Of a DNA stretch of 64,000 nt, positions 19,867 through 29,621 are shown one piece after another. Both the position numbers and the translations under genes were made by a program. The notes beneath the pieces are model-generated. The model was not told the DNA's origin. It saw only the letters and a list, made by a program, of their open reading frames with translations, and ran no database searches. Positions within the stretch are counted from its first letter, which is position 1; every line of letters begins with the position of its first letter. The stretch is from NCBI GenBank assembly GCA_905221605.1, contig CAJNDS010000016.1, positions 143,832-207,831 on the forward strand. The letters are read 5' to 3'. Source of the DNA: Symbiodinium natans (taxonomy: Eukaryota > Sar > Dinophyceae > Suessiales > Symbiodiniaceae).

Positions 19867-20093
19867 TTGAATGGCTTTGACCCCTCTGGAAGATTGTACC
19901 TGGCCCCCGGAGATTCATATCAGGCCAGAGATCAGAAAGCTACGAAAGCTGTGCGTCCCAAAGAACTTGGAGCTCGAATAGAAAGTAGAGCATACCGGGG
20001 GCCCGCGAAGATTCAGATTCGGATCCTCATCTTCAAGCCCAAGGACAACCATAGGCTATCATTCAGACTCGCCAACAGTTCAGGGTTTGGGTT
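19867..20093 (+). CDS. exon-like region upstream of element C1
   Basis: Open frame from 19867 reads DPSGRLYLAPGDSYQARDQK, ATKAVRPKELGARIESRAYR and GPAKIQIRILIFKPKDNHRL up to C1. One of the longest uninterrupted coding-like stretches. No domain recognised; the start codon is arbitrary because an upstream splice site could be used. Confidence 0.5.
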
Positions 20094-20208
20094 CTTGGTA
20101 GCCCAGGGGTACCCTTTATACCCTCTATTTGGTTCTAGGTGCCCTTATAAAGTAACCAACCCAAAAAAGAGAGCGCCCTTTTTACAATATGGCTACTGAG
20201 GTACCAAG
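20094..20208. mobile_element. TIR element, family C (copy C1)
   Basis: Family C ends: CTTGGTAGCCCAGNGGTAC and GGTTACTGAGATACCAAG; core GGTTCTAGGTTCCCTTATAAAGTAA and AAAAAAGGGTGCCCTT. C1 lies between two coding-like regions. Confidence 0.75.
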
Positions 20209-20500
20209 GAGGAGGTGGGGCTTTTCAGGTTTGGCCGTCTGGGTAGCCTGGACAAAGCCCCGGCGTGTGGAGGTGGCTGACGCCTTCCTCATCTTTGCCA
20301 GCAAGGACTCGCAACGAAAAGTGTGTGGGACTGAGGACCTGATTGGGGGGGCAGGCTCAGATTTACTATTCGTTGTTTGCTGTCATTGCTTCATCGGGAA
20401 GGAGTTGTTTAGGGCAGGAGACAAGAGGGGTGCCTTCATTGCCCGAAAACAAAGCGCCAGAGCACGCGCGGCAAACGACGAGTGCATGGAATTCCTAAAC
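20209..20500 (+). CDS. exon-like region downstream of element C1
   Basis: One frame reads VEVADAFLIFASKDSQRKVC, GTEDLIGGAGSDLLFVVCCH and FIGKELFRAGDKRGAFIARK up to DECMEFLNA before a C/T-rich tract. Good coding texture. Product unknown. The open frame continues through the simple repeat but that part is not believable protein. Confidence 0.5.
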
Positions 20501-20505
20501 GCCCT

Positions 20506-20815
20506 CCCCTCCCCCTCCCCCTGCCCCTCCCCCTCCCCCTCCCCCCTCCCCTCCCCCCCCTCCCCCTCCCCCTCGCCCTCGCCCTCTCCCTCTCCCTCTC
20601 CCTCTCTCCCTCTCCTCTCACCTCTCCCTCTCCCTCTCCCTCTCCCTCTCCCTCTCCCTCTCCCTCCCTCTCTCCCTCTTCTCTCTCCCCCCTCTCTCCC
20701 TTTCCTTCTCTTTCTTCATCTCCTGCTCTCTCCATTCTCCTCTTTCTCCTTTTCGTTCTCTCTCCCTCTTTCTTTTCATCCATCTCTCTGTCTCCCTCTT
20801 TCTCCCTCTCCACCG
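20506..20815 (+). repeat. C/T-rich low-complexity tract
   Basis: CCCCTC and CTCTCC units over 300 bases. Long Pro/Ser/Leu or Arg/Glu/Gly open frames on both strands here are artefacts of the repeat. Confidence 0.9.
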
Positions 20816-21656
20816 ACCGACCGACCGAGAGCGAAGAGCAGTCCACAGCAGCCAGTCGAAGAACTGAGAAAGCGGCAATCTGGTGGTATCTTCTTCCATG
20901 GCAGGAAAAGCAAAGACTGGGCCGGTGGCTCCCTGCGCCCGCTTTGTGCCGAAACCTGCGCGGCATCCCTAAACTTCTGAAATTCTGAAACCTCAAGGCC
21001 CAAAAGGCGGGAGGGGGAGCTGGGGGGTGGGGGCGAGCGGTGGGCGGTGGGGGCGGGGGGTGGGGGGCGGTAGGGGCGGTTGCTGCCAAAGGGTGCCTAT
21101 GGTCGCCAAAGGAGGCATCAGTGCGATAAGGCAGCTTTGTACGTAGAGGTGATAGAGTTTTGTTGCGGCTGTCCTCCACCTTGAGGCATGAGCTGAACGA
21201 GACGGCCATCGGCGAGTGGCAGCTCCGGTTAATGCGCGCCTCTCGTGTGTACATTCTGGACTTCCGGTCTCGGATTTTCGTCTAGTGACATCTCAGGGCT
21301 TTGACGCCACACACAGGGCTCACGAATTGGAGTGTTAAGTGCGGGTACATGCTGTCTGCGAATATCGCGAGTCAATATATGCAAGCTTTTGACAATGGTA
21401 CCTGAAAGCGTCTGGGCCCTAAAACACCCCCCCTTCCCAGCAAAAAGGAAAGCAAAGGCCGAAACCCTAACCACCCCCCCCCCCCAGAGTAGAATTTGAT
21501 GATGGCAGAAATAGCAAAAGTAAAACAACAGGATCATAGAGATACCATGACAAGAACTACAAGAACAATACCATAACTCTTCTAAACCCTAAGACCTCAA
21601 CCCTAAACCCTAAGCCTTCAGCCCCTGGACCCTAAACCCAGAACCCAGAACCCAAA

Positions 21657-21730
21657 CCCCAAACCCTAAACCCCAAACCCTAAACCCGAAACCCGAAACC
21701 CTAAACCCTAAACCCTAAACCCTAAACCCT
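21657..21730 (-). repeat. telomere-like array (CCCTAAA)n with CCCGAAA/CCCCAAA variants
   Basis: About 10 units. Confidence 0.9.
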
Positions 21731-21820
21731 ACCCCCTCCTTGCCTAAGGGCCCCGCAAGTGCCAGGCCCTGCAGTGGCTGGGCACTGGAGGATGCACAGG
21801 CAGCCGGGGAGTACCAGGCC

Positions 21821-21952
21821 GGGGTTTAGGGTTTAGGGCTTAGGGCTTAGGGCTTTGGGTTTAGGGGTTAGGGCTTAGGGCGTAGGGCTTAGGGCTTAGG
21901 GCTTAGGGCTTGGGGCTTAGGGCTTAGGGCTTAGGGCTTAGGGCTTAGGTTT
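21821..21952 (+). repeat. GGGCTTA satellite derived from TTTAGGG
   Basis: Starts as GTTTAGGG, then about 15 units of GCTTAGGG-phase heptamer: a single T-to-C variant spread through the array. Confidence 0.9.
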
Positions 21953-22021
21953 CAAGGGTCCTGTTTTTTCCCCACCCTCGGCGCAAGGCGCTTAAATTTC
22001 AACGAAGCTCCTCTCCTGGGC

Positions 22022-22115
22022 CTGTTCCCCATATACTAACAGGCCTTAATAGGAAATATAGTACACACTCTTATAATCCCAATTAAGAACAGTTAGTATT
22101 AGGGGGAACATCCCA
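22022..22115. mobile_element. TIR element, family I (copy I3)
   Basis: CTGTTCCCCATATACTAACAGGCC ... CAGTTAGTATTAGGGGGAACATCCCA. Confidence 0.65.
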
Positions 22116-22119
22116 ACGT

Positions 22120-22310
22120 ATCCCACTCCAGAGTTTTTTAAGACACTTCCTGGAGTGCCCAACCCCAAAGTATCCCCAGAAAGTCTCTGGAGTGCCCAAC
22201 CCCAGAGTACCCCCAATAATTGGAGTGCCCAGAAGTATCCCCACAGAATTCCTGGACTGCCCGACCCCAGAGTGTCCCTGGAGTGCCCAACCCAAGAGTG
22301 AGCTCGCACC
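22120..22310. repeat. tandem phrase 'gtgcccaaccccagagt', four imperfect copies
   Basis: The phrase 'ctggagtgcccaaccccagagtatcccc' recurs at about 22150, 22190, 22255 and 22280 with small changes, a roughly 35-45 bp degenerate tandem repeat next to I3. Confidence 0.6.
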
Positions 22311-22338
22311 TTGCAAGGCAGGGGTCGAGATGTTCGAA

Positions 22339-22380
22339 GTAAACCCTAAACCCTAAACCCTAAACCCTAAACCCTAAACA
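22339..22380 (-). repeat. telomere-like array (CCCTAAA)n
   Basis: About 6 perfect units. Confidence 0.95.
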
Positions 22381-22422
22381 ATAGCTTTCTTGCGTTTTTG
22401 AGCTCGGTTTGCAGACCAGGGT

Positions 22423-22533
22423 CTTGGTGGGCCAATGGTACTCGTTACCCTTTTTTGGCTCTAGGTTCCATTATAAAGTAATCTGCCCAAAAAAAGGGTG
22501 CCCTTATTATAATATGGTTACTGGGATACCAAG
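22423..22533. mobile_element. TIR element, family C (copy C2)
   Basis: CTTGGTGGGCCAATGGTACTCG ... ATGGTTACTGGGATACCAAG. Flanks GGGT/GGGC are near-identical. Confidence 0.75.
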
Positions 22534-22894
22534 GGGCTGTTATGCAGTTGTAAAGAAACCACAGGGGGCTTTCTCTTCTGGAGGGGGGGGGGGGGGTTGG
22601 TGGCATTTGGAGCTTGTGATGGTGTGTGTTGTAACCATCTTGCAAGATAGGTTACCCTAAGCCCTGAACCCTAAACCCTGGTGTTTGAGTTCTTTGCGCC
22701 TTGTATTCCTCTTTGCCTTCTGGCCTTCAACAGGTAGGGCCAGGTAGGGTTTGGGGTTTAGGCTTTAGCAATTGAGGGTTTTGGGGTTTAGGGTTTTGGG
22801 GGTTAGTTATGAGTGTCAGGGTTTCAGTGTGGCGCTGCCTAAAAACCAGATCTCCAAGCCCCACCCCTGGCCACCCTAACCCCTAATCTCAAAA

Positions 22895-22996
22895 AAACCC
22901 TAAACCCTAAACCCTAAACCCTAAACCCTAAACCCTAAACCCTAAACCCTAAACCCTAAACCCTAAACCCTAAACCCTAAACCCTAAACCCTAAAC
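22895..22996 (-). repeat. telomere-like array (CCCTAAA)n, about 14 units
   Basis: Perfect over almost 100 bases. Confidence 0.95.
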
Positions 22997-23007
22997 AGCA
23001 GCTCTGA

Positions 23008-23118
23008 GCCTCAACATATGCCACCAGCAAGCAGGAAGTGCTCGTGGAGCCCCTTGCGGTGACAAAGCCCTCCCTGTCGGACGACAGCACCATCGCGGAC
23101 CAGGTGGCATCTCACTGA
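23008..23118 (+). CDS. exon-like island enclosed by two converging telomere-like arrays
   Basis: After a TGA, one frame reads STYATSKQEVLVEPLAVTKP then SLSDDSTIADQVASH to a TGA at 23116-23118, with G/C third positions. It is preceded within 12 bases by (CCCTAAA)n and followed within 5 bases by (TTTAGGG)n. A C-terminal exon of unknown product is the simplest reading. Confidence 0.45.
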   Translation, partial: ASTYATSKQEVLVEPLAVTKPSLSDDSTIADQVASH

Positions 23119-23121
23119 AAA

Positions 23122-23172
23122 TTTAGGGTTTAGGGTTTAGGGTTTCGGGTTTAGGGTTTAGGGTTTAGGGTT
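23122..23172 (+). repeat. telomere-like array (TTTAGGG)n, about 7 units
   Basis: One TTTCGGG variant; runs directly into element D1. Confidence 0.95.
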
Positions 23173-23269
23173 AGTAGTTCGTAGAGTAGGTGACCTTCTC
23201 ACCTTTTTGGGGTAATATAATCCCCTTATCGTCACAAAGGTTATCCTCCCTAGGTACTGGACAACTAGG
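23171..23269. mobile_element. TIR element, family D (copy D1)
   Basis: Family D: TTAGTAGTAGAGTAGGTAACC ... GGTTACTGGACAACTAA with core GGGGTAGTATAATCCCC. D1 begins in the last GGGTTAG of the preceding array. Confidence 0.65.
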
Positions 23270-23327
23270 CATGAAGGTGTACTTTCTGGTTTGGTGTTTA
23301 GGGTTTAGGATTTAGGGTTCAAGGATT

Positions 23328-23349
23328 GGGGGGGGGGGGGGGGGGGGGG
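23328..23349 (+). repeat. poly(G) tract, 22 bases
   Basis: Uninterrupted G run. Confidence 0.95.
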
Positions 23350-23783
23350 TGGTTGGGGTGTTTGGGCTACCTTTTCGGGTACAGGCTTATCGAAACTTGA
23401 GTTTGGGAGACCCAAGCAACAGCTTGTAAGCTTAAGGTGTACGGCTCAGAGATTAGGACCTCGATTTGTGGCTGGGTTTGGGTTTAGGGTTAGTTTTTTC
23501 CAGGTTTGCAAGGGTTTAGGGTTTAGGGCTTCTGGGAGTTTTCGAGAGCCAGTAAATCCTGAGGCACTGAAACCCTCAACAGTCAACCAACAATGAAAAG
23601 GCTCAGATTTTGGGCAGACGATTGCAGCTACAGCTCCGGAGACTCTCATAGGGTAGGGTAGGGTGCTCAACGAGGTTCAGGGGTAATGCAGAGACCTAAT
23701 AGTCACCAACGTTCTCCCGCTTAACTTCTCCCCCTTAGGCCTTTGACTAGAGCATATAGTCTACCCCAACTACCTGTTCCAAG

Positions 23784-23903
23784 CTTGGAGGTTCATGTGT
23801 AGTTGTATGTGGGTTTCTCAGTAGGGCAGGTCTTTTTATCTCTAGCGATAACCTTGTTTAGGGTACTTATGAACCCCACTTATATTTCCCATGAACCTCC
23901 AAG
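23784..23903. mobile_element. TIR element, family A (copy A9)
   Basis: CTTGGAGGTTCATGTGTAG ... ATTTCCCATGAACCTCCAAG. Confidence 0.7.
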
Positions 23904-24008
23904 TGGACCCTAAAACCATTCTTGACTAGGCCTTTATAAGGCGGTTTCGGGTTTGAAGGGCTATAGTCCGTGCATACAGCTACCGAGGCTTCTCTTCCAG
24001 GGTTTGGG

Positions 24009-24057
24009 GTTTAGGGTTTAGGGTTTAGGGTTTAGGGTTTAGGGTTTAGGGTTTAGG
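24009..24057 (+). repeat. telomere-like array (TTTAGGG)n, about 7 units
   Basis: Perfect. Confidence 0.95.
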
Positions 24058-24136
24058 TACCAAAAACACCCATAAAGCTGTAGGTACACTGGGCCCCGGG
24101 AAACTCAAGCCGAAGCCCCAAACCGTATCAGCCCTA

Positions 24137-24245
24137 CTTGGAGGTTCATGGGTAGTGATAAGTAGGTTGTAAGTAGGCGACCTATACTTAGAACCTTTAT
24201 TAGGGTACTCTTTGCCCTACTTACAACTACCCATGAACCCTCAAG
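24137..24245. mobile_element. TIR element, family A (copy A10) with TA flanks
   Basis: CTTGGAGGTTCATGGGTAG ... CAACTACCCATGAACCCTCAAG; TA on both sides. Confidence 0.8.
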
Positions 24246-24365
24246 TAACCTCGAACGCAGACTTGGCAGGTGCGAAACGGCTACCGGGCTGCTACCACGG
24301 CGGCTTCCGTGCAGGGGCCGTGCTCCTGGCTGCCGGGATAGTCCTAAACCTTCAACATGTAAACC
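24246..24365 (+). CDS. exon-like island after element A10
   Basis: The frame reads TSNADLAGAKRLPGCYHGGF then RAGAVLLAAGIVLNLQHV before CCCTAAA words. The AGAVLLAAGIVL stretch is hydrophobic. Abuts the element's CAAG end. Unrecognised. Confidence 0.4.
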
Positions 24366-24761
24366 CTAAACCCGACACCCTAGCCCCAAACGCCCTAAAT
24401 TCTAAATGGTCGACAAGACCCTGAAGCCAAGACCTAGGGTTTGGGAGTTTTTTGAGGATTCAGAGCTTGGTTGGCGGCTGTGTTCTTCAAAGCCTGAGGG
24501 GGAGCTGCTTTTGGGGCCAACTCTGAAGGTCCTATTAGCGCTCCATACGATGCGTTGGGGCGTTTAGACCGGTCGGACCCCACGTGTGCCCAAAGCCTGA
24601 AACATCCAAGCCACCCATAGAGCCACAATATGTCTGAACCCCACTCGGGGGTAGGATTAAGATTACAATTGCATCTAAGAAGTGGAAGCCCTTCAACACT
24701 TGGATCTGTATCCTCCGCGCACAAGTGTGGTTCGAGGCCCCTTGTGTGATCGATCGCACAG

Positions 24762-25007
24762 ATGCCGAACGGCTTTCTGGAGCAAAAGCTGGCGGTAGCA
24801 ATGGTTGTGCATCAAGTGCCTCACGGAGAGGAGCCTCGAAAAGGGTCAGAATGGACTAGCTGCCTTGGCATTCAGTTGCAATCGTGGCACTGGAAAGGCG
24901 GAGGTGCCTTGGTATGCGATTTGCCATCCTCATGGTCTTATGCTGTTCTGAGGCGCATCTTCACTTTCCGTGGCTGGGTATGTCCTAAGCACCCGAAGGT
25001 GCGCTAG
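24762..25007 (+). CDS. open frame, weak coding support
   Basis: Reads GSEWTSCLGIQLQSWHWKGG and AVLRRIFTFRGWVCPKHPKV. Codon texture is plausible but competing frames exist and no splice-like boundary stands out. Confidence 0.25.
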   Translation: MPNGFLEQKLAVAMVVHQVPHGEEPRKGSEWTSCLGIQLQSWHWKGGGALVCDLPSSWSYAVLRRIFTFRGWVCPKHPKVR

Positions 25008-25940
25008 CCTAAGTATAACGTGACTGATCATATGTTGTATATATTTACACACAAACTAAGTTTCCTAATTCCGGCCTCACCCTATTTGCTAGGGCTGAGG
25101 GCTCCAGGCGGCATTTAGGATCACAGGGGGCCCTGGGGCGCTTTGACATCGTAAGGCTTCCTCGCTTACGGGAACCTTCCTAGACCCCAAACTTCAACTA
25201 AACCCATGCCCTACACCCGATGCACACGTGGTAGGCACACCCTTGGGGCCGTGGGGTATTGCACGTTCTTCTTTTTTGGGCTTCAGAGGGCCATCTTTAG
25301 GAAATGTGTAGGTGTTAGCAAGGCCAACCGGGACCCTGTTGCGAGAATGCGGCTGCAGGCTGCCAAGACGCCAGGTGTTTAGGATTTAGGGAGTTGGGGG
25401 TTTAGGCTTGGGAGTCCCCAACTTTCCACCGCTACACAAGCCCGTCCCCCTCCCCACCGAGGTGGCTGGAGGTGGCGTCAGCCTCAGCGCAAGTTCTCGG
25501 ACATGAACAGCTGAGTGTTTTGAGATTCTCAATCCCAGACCTAAGCCCCAGACCATCAGCATCCCTTTTCATGTTCGGTACCTTGTTTCGGGTTTCGCCG
25601 CAGGATATACGTGGAGGTTCCGCCCGAAGGAGCGAACTTCATTCCGTGCACCCTTCAACCCCCTGCTTTTTGACTAGCCTTACAGGGCTCAGTTGGGAGC
25701 CATACTTGTCCTCCTGAATGACCTCCAGCTTGAGTGGCTCTCTACTCATGATCCCTGTGTAGTCATGGCTTCAATATGCCCAAGACCCTTCAGAGAACTC
25801 TAACTGCTTGCTTCACCAGGCCGTTTCCTGAGCCCTGACCCTGAACCTTAGAGTAGTTCTGAGTTCTCTGGGCCTCAAAAGCCAGGAGCTCAGCCTGTTC
25901 AGGGTTTAGGGCTTAGGGTTACTGAACTTGCAGCTCATGA

Positions 25941-26009
25941 AAGGCGCGGGAGCACGACCTCAAGCATGAGGAGCAGATGGGCCTGAAGCGTCGGGGAGCT
26001 CAGTGGGGT
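25941..26009 (+). CDS. exon-like island before a telomere-like array
   Basis: After a TGA in the same frame, KAREHDLKHEEQMGLKRRGA then QW is read up to the array. Charged helical composition typical of a coiled or linker region. A splice-like gaacttgcag lies just upstream at 25922-25931. Confidence 0.4.
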
Positions 26010-26050
26010 TTAGGGTTTAGGGTTTAGGGTTTAGGGTTTAGGGTTTAGGG
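26008..26050 (+). repeat. telomere-like array (TTTAGGG)n
   Basis: About 6 perfect units. Confidence 0.95.
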
Positions 26051-26339
26051 TGGCAGGTTTTTGGGCGGGGTTTAGAGTCTTTTGGGTTTAGGACGTTGGA
26101 GTTTGACCTAAACCTCAGAATTCCCGAAGCGTCGCCCCAGACCCTCAGCTTCAGGCGCTCAAGGATTGGGGGGTTTCGTGGTTTAGGTTGTAAGTTAGAT
26201 TTTGGGTTTCGGGTTTGAGGGAGGGCGAGGTGTTGGGATTTAGGAGTTTAAGACTTACTGTTTTAGGGTGTGGGGTCTGAGTCCACATAGCTCGTCGGCC
26301 ACCCCAAGCCCTACTTGATGTGTTGAATCAGAGCGGTGT

Positions 26340-26528
26340 AGGGTTTAGGGTTTAGGGTTTAGGGTTTAGGGTTTAGGGTTTAGGGTTTAGGGTTTAGGGT
26401 TTAGGGTTTAGGGTTCAGGGTAGGGTTTAGGGTTTAGGGTTTAGGGTTTAGGGTTCAGGGTTCAGGGTTCAGGGTTCAGGGTTCAGGGTTCAGGGTTCAG
26501 GGTTCAGGGTTCAGGGTTTAGGGTTTAG
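26340..26528 (+). repeat. telomere-like array with an internal TTCAGGG block
   Basis: About 15 TTTAGGG units followed by about 10 consecutive TTCAGGG units and again TTTAGGG: a local homogenised variant. Confidence 0.95.
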
Positions 26529-26775
26529 TATTCGACCTGCATGTAGACACCGAGCTGAGATCTTGCCATCGTAAGAAGACAAAAGCAGCCGACGACCCTT
26601 CACGTAAGACTTGCAACGATTGGGGGGAGTTCAGTTGCACTGTCTACAATCCCAGGGCTTCCAGGGCTGCAGATATGGAAAGCGACCATCCTCTGCGATT
26701 TCTTGAGCTGGCTTTAGGAGCTTTATTAGATCAGCACTTAGGAGACTCTGTAGGACAGAGAGGAGGTTTTTTCCC
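26528..26775 (+). CDS. exon-like island, about 82 open codons
   Basis: One frame stays open from the end of the array to a G21 tract: VFDLHVDTELRSCHRKKTKA, ADDPSRKTCNDWGEFSCTVY, then MESDHPLRFLELALGALLDQ. No in-frame stop over about 250 bases. Family not recognised. Confidence 0.4.
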
Positions 26776-26876
26776 GGGGGGGGGGGGGGGGGGGGGTTGA
26801 GGTTCTGGTTTAGGGTTTTAGGGTTTTAGGGTTTTAGGGTTTTAGGGTTTTAGGGTTTTAGGGTTTAGAGTTGTAG
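26776..26876 (+). repeat. poly(G) tract followed by (TTTTAGGG)n
   Basis: 21 G, then about 8 octamers TTTTAGGG, the unit known as the Chlamydomonas-type telomere repeat but here probably a slip variant of TTTAGGG. Confidence 0.9.
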
Positions 26877-27293
26877 AGAAATTCATAGTGAGACCCAAAC
26901 CTGAACCCCTGGATGCCAAGCTCTGAGTTCAGGCCTCAAGCAGCTGGAGGCAGCTGAGCGTTTGCGGTTCACAGCTTTAAAGGTTGGCTTCGGAGAAACA
27001 GCACGCAAAGCTTGCAAATGCCGTGCTTTCTATTTCGAGTCTAGCTGAACAGCAGTGAACCTCTTGGCCTTGGCGATGTTTTAGCCACACATGCCACTGA
27101 TGAACCGGCAAAGTGGCGGGCACCCATAGCGCACCAGCAATTAGGGTTCGGGTTTACGGCTTATGCGTGCCCCAAACCAGACCATCATTTTGCAAAACCG
27201 CGAAAGTTCTTTCATCATCCAAGCCAGCACCGACAGGGTTCTTCTCGTTTCTATGGCTTCGTGGCTACTGTGAATCTTCCCCTCTCTGCACAG

Positions 27294-27391
27294 GATGCCG
27301 CGAAGAAGCGTGAAGGCAAGGCATGCATTAAGCTCAGTGCCACCAACAGCAAGCCTGTTCCTAGGAAGGGTGCATCTGCCCAACATCTTAG
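27294..27391 (+). CDS. exon-like island with strong 3' splice-site context, ending at element B2
   Basis: gaatcttcccctctctgcacag (AG at 27292-27293) is followed by one frame reading DAAKKREGKACIKLSATNSK then PVPRKGASAQHLS, with a stop only inside the left end of B2. Lys-rich. Convincing exon; no family assigned. Confidence 0.5.
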
Positions 27392-27504
27392 CTAGGATGC
27401 CCAGTAGTACCCTTGTTCCCTTTTCTGGGGGTTTGGGTTCCCTTATCAACCCCTTTAGGAACAAAAGGGCACCCTTTCTGATCCTAGGTTACTTGGCGAC
27501 GAAG
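27392..27504. mobile_element. TIR element, family B (copy B2) with TTAG duplication
   Basis: CTAGGATGCCCAGTAGTACCC ... ATCCTAGGTTACTTGGCGACG; TTAG precedes (27388-27391) and follows (27505-27508). The right terminus is degraded. Confidence 0.75.
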
Positions 27505-27508
27505 TTAG

Positions 27509-27650
27509 CGTGTGTTTCGCTTGGTTTGGCGAATGCAGGTGCTTAGTTAGTGCAGCACGCCGACTCAATACTTGTTGGGAGTTCACACAAGAAACATGTC
27601 CGTTTGCTCTGCTTCTGAGCCTGAATCCCGAACCTTCAGGTACCCCAGAC
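27509..27650 (+). CDS. exon-like island after element B2
   Basis: One frame reads VCFAWFGECRCLVSAARRLN then TCWEFTQETCPFALLLSLNP. Cys/aromatic-rich; coding texture good to about 27630. Not in the frame of the preceding island without splicing. Unrecognised. Confidence 0.4.
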
Positions 27651-28096
27651 TCCACACCCTATACCCGAACCCTTAGGCCCAAAATTGCCCTCAAAACCTA
27701 GACCCTAGACTCGAAACCCCAAACCCCATACCCGGGACCCTCCATACCCTCAGATGCCCTCAAAGCGACATCCAAAGCCTCCCATCAAGCCAGGCCCCGG
27801 CGCCTCCTATCAATGACGGGGTGAGTCAAGGGCTCAGGGTTTAGGCTTTAGGGTTTGCATCCTGACTGTTTCCACACAACCCACGAACCTTATAGAGTGT
27901 GCTTAACCCGACAGTAAGATTCCTGTAGCCTTAGGGTTAAGGGGCTTGGAAATGTGGTGTTCCGGAGCAGAACAGGTAGTTTAGCTACTTAGCTACATCC
28001 AGCAGGTTCTCTTTGGGTTTTCTTCTGGGATCATCACGATTTCGGAATTTCTGCTGGCGACTGGTGTGTGTGGTGAGGTGCACCGCGCGTTGCGCG

Positions 28097-28342
28097 CTAT
28101 TTCTGGGGAGAGTGCAGGAGGGTTGCTTCAAGATGTTGCCTCAGCTCCAACAACCCTGACAGTACAAGGGGGTTGGGCCTTGGCCAGATGCAGGACAGCG
28201 CAGGCAACCCTTCTACTCCCCCAAAGCCCGTTGCCCTAAAACTCGGGGCAATCTGGTTAACTCTTGCGTGTACAGTGTACATAGAGCGCCTTTGCGTGCC
28301 GCAGAAGTTCCAGAGCTCCCAACTGGACAGGAGATGCTCCAT
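28097..28342 (-). CDS. open frame on the - strand, weak support
   Basis: Reads GGVEGLPALSCIWPRPNPLV and LSGLLELRQHLEATLLHSPQ. Texture is acceptable, but no boundary signal is visible. Confidence 0.2.
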   Translation of the reverse strand: MEHLLSSWELWNFCGTQRRSMYTVHARVNQIAPSFRATGFGGVEGLPALSCIWPRPNPLVLSGLLELRQHLEATLLHSPQK

Positions 28343-28841
28343 TTAGAATGCCAGGGTCCAGCTGCCCAAGCCTGGGTGGCATGAGGCTTCTAGCCCTAAA
28401 CCCTAAACCCTAACCCTAAACCCTAAACTCTAAACCCTAAACCTTCGCTCTCTAATTCGCAACTGCTACAACTGCTGGGAATCTGGACCCTTCGGAGCAA
28501 CCCGGAGCAGCCAGGTTTTAGCCTTGTTTCCTATACCCTGCGCGGCCCTTTAGTGGAAGGCTCTTGTCGTTCGGCTGCTTTTCGTGGCTTTTCAGAGGCT
28601 TAGGGCTTGAACGGCTGGAGAGTGATGTTCAGGCTGCGCAATGCTGCGCAGCCTGGATGCTTAAGTTTTGCTTGTCGGGGCAAGTCCTTCCCTAGCCCAC
28701 ACGTGGAAGTGATCTGCACCAATTCAGCACCTTCGAGCCGACCAGCCGTGAATGCATGGAGGCTTTGACGTGCCACTTGGAGCGGTAGGAGTCAGTGCGG
28801 CCGTGCAGACAAATAGGTTTTAATGTCCAGACCCACCCTCT

Positions 28842-29033
28842 GTGAGCAAGTGTCTCGTTACAGGTACCCTCTCAAGAACACTTCGAACCATTTGCAGGGA
28901 CTCACTACAGAGACCTGGCTTGCAACAACCTCCATTGGGCTTTTGGGTTGGAGGCTTCATGCAACAGATACACACAGGCGCCGTCTTGCAGTACTCGATT
29001 GATCCACGCCATGCCCAAGGAACTTACCCTACG
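28842..29033 (+). CDS. exon-like island ending at element K1
   Basis: The frame reads KCLVTGTLSRTLRTICRDSL, QRPGLQQPPLGFWVGGFMQQ and IHTGAVLQYSIDPRHAQGTY up to K1. Product unknown. Confidence 0.45.
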
Positions 29034-29136
29034 GGTCCATGTACCTATATAGCATATACTTGAGCCCAAAAGCGGGTCCCATGTCGTAGCTTTAGGCCCC
29101 AAGTGTATACTATACAGGTACATGGACCATCAGGGT
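29034..29136. mobile_element. TIR element, family K (copy K1)
   Basis: GGGTCCATGTACCTATATAGC ... CTATACAGGTACATGGACC. Coding-like segments on both sides. Confidence 0.75.
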
Positions 29137-29265
29137 TAAAACAAGAGGCTTCTACAGCACAAAGAGGTACATGCGAATGTGTTGTTTCCCTTGTACGTCA
29201 GTGCATTGTGAAATCATGTGGACACGACGACATGCTCAAAGGCCCCTTGACTGCTCCCAAACCCT
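29137..29265 (+). CDS. exon-like island after element K1
   Basis: One frame reads KTRGFYSTKRYMRMCCFPCT then SVHCEIMWTRRHAQRPLDCS before CCCTGAA/CCCTAAA words. Basic, Cys-rich. Unrecognised. Confidence 0.4.
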
Positions 29266-29278
29266 GAACCCTCAACCC

Positions 29279-29308
29279 AGAACCCTAAACCCTAAACCCT
29301 AAACCCTT
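29279..29308 (-). repeat. short telomere-like array (CCCTAAA)n
   Basis: About 4 units. Confidence 0.85.
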
Positions 29309-29405
29309 TTGGGGGTCCCAAACCCTGAACCTGACACCCCAAAACGAAGCCTTTGCCCACTGACTGAGCAGAAGTTCTTGAGACCCCCCTTCGATAACAC
29401 GACCA

Positions 29406-29547
29406 CTTGGAGGTTCATGGTGCTTACTTATTAACCAATTGTAACTGGTACTTATAACCGTACTTTTAACCGTATGAGGGCACTTGAGGGGCTTATAAGT
29501 GGGTTATAGGTACAGTTATGATTGAATACGTACCATGAACCTCCAAG
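29406..29547. mobile_element. TIR element, family A (copy A11) with CA flanks
   Basis: CTTGGAGGTTCATGGTGC ... ACGTACCATGAACCTCCAAG; CA on both sides. Confidence 0.75.
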
Positions 29548-29621
29548 CATTGCCCCAAGCCTGGCCCCGAAACGAAGCTAGCCCAAGCTATTTGGGTTTA
29601 GGATTTATGGTTTAGGGTTTG

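Larger units (their letters stand above)
20990..22015. other. no clear gene; G-rich and telomere-like sequence
   Basis: GGGGGTGGGG patch at 21003-21075, C-runs at 21426 and 21470, then telomere-like arrays from 21600. No supported coding island. Confidence 0.35.

Noticed and set aside
20436-21254. Long open frames (263-272 codons) over the C/T-rich tract on both strands
   Set aside because: Most of the length is low-complexity CCCCTC/CTCTCC. Only the + strand part before 20500 was kept as an exon-like region.
22895-22996. CRISPR array
   Set aside because: The units are contiguous heptamers without spacers, in eukaryote-like context.
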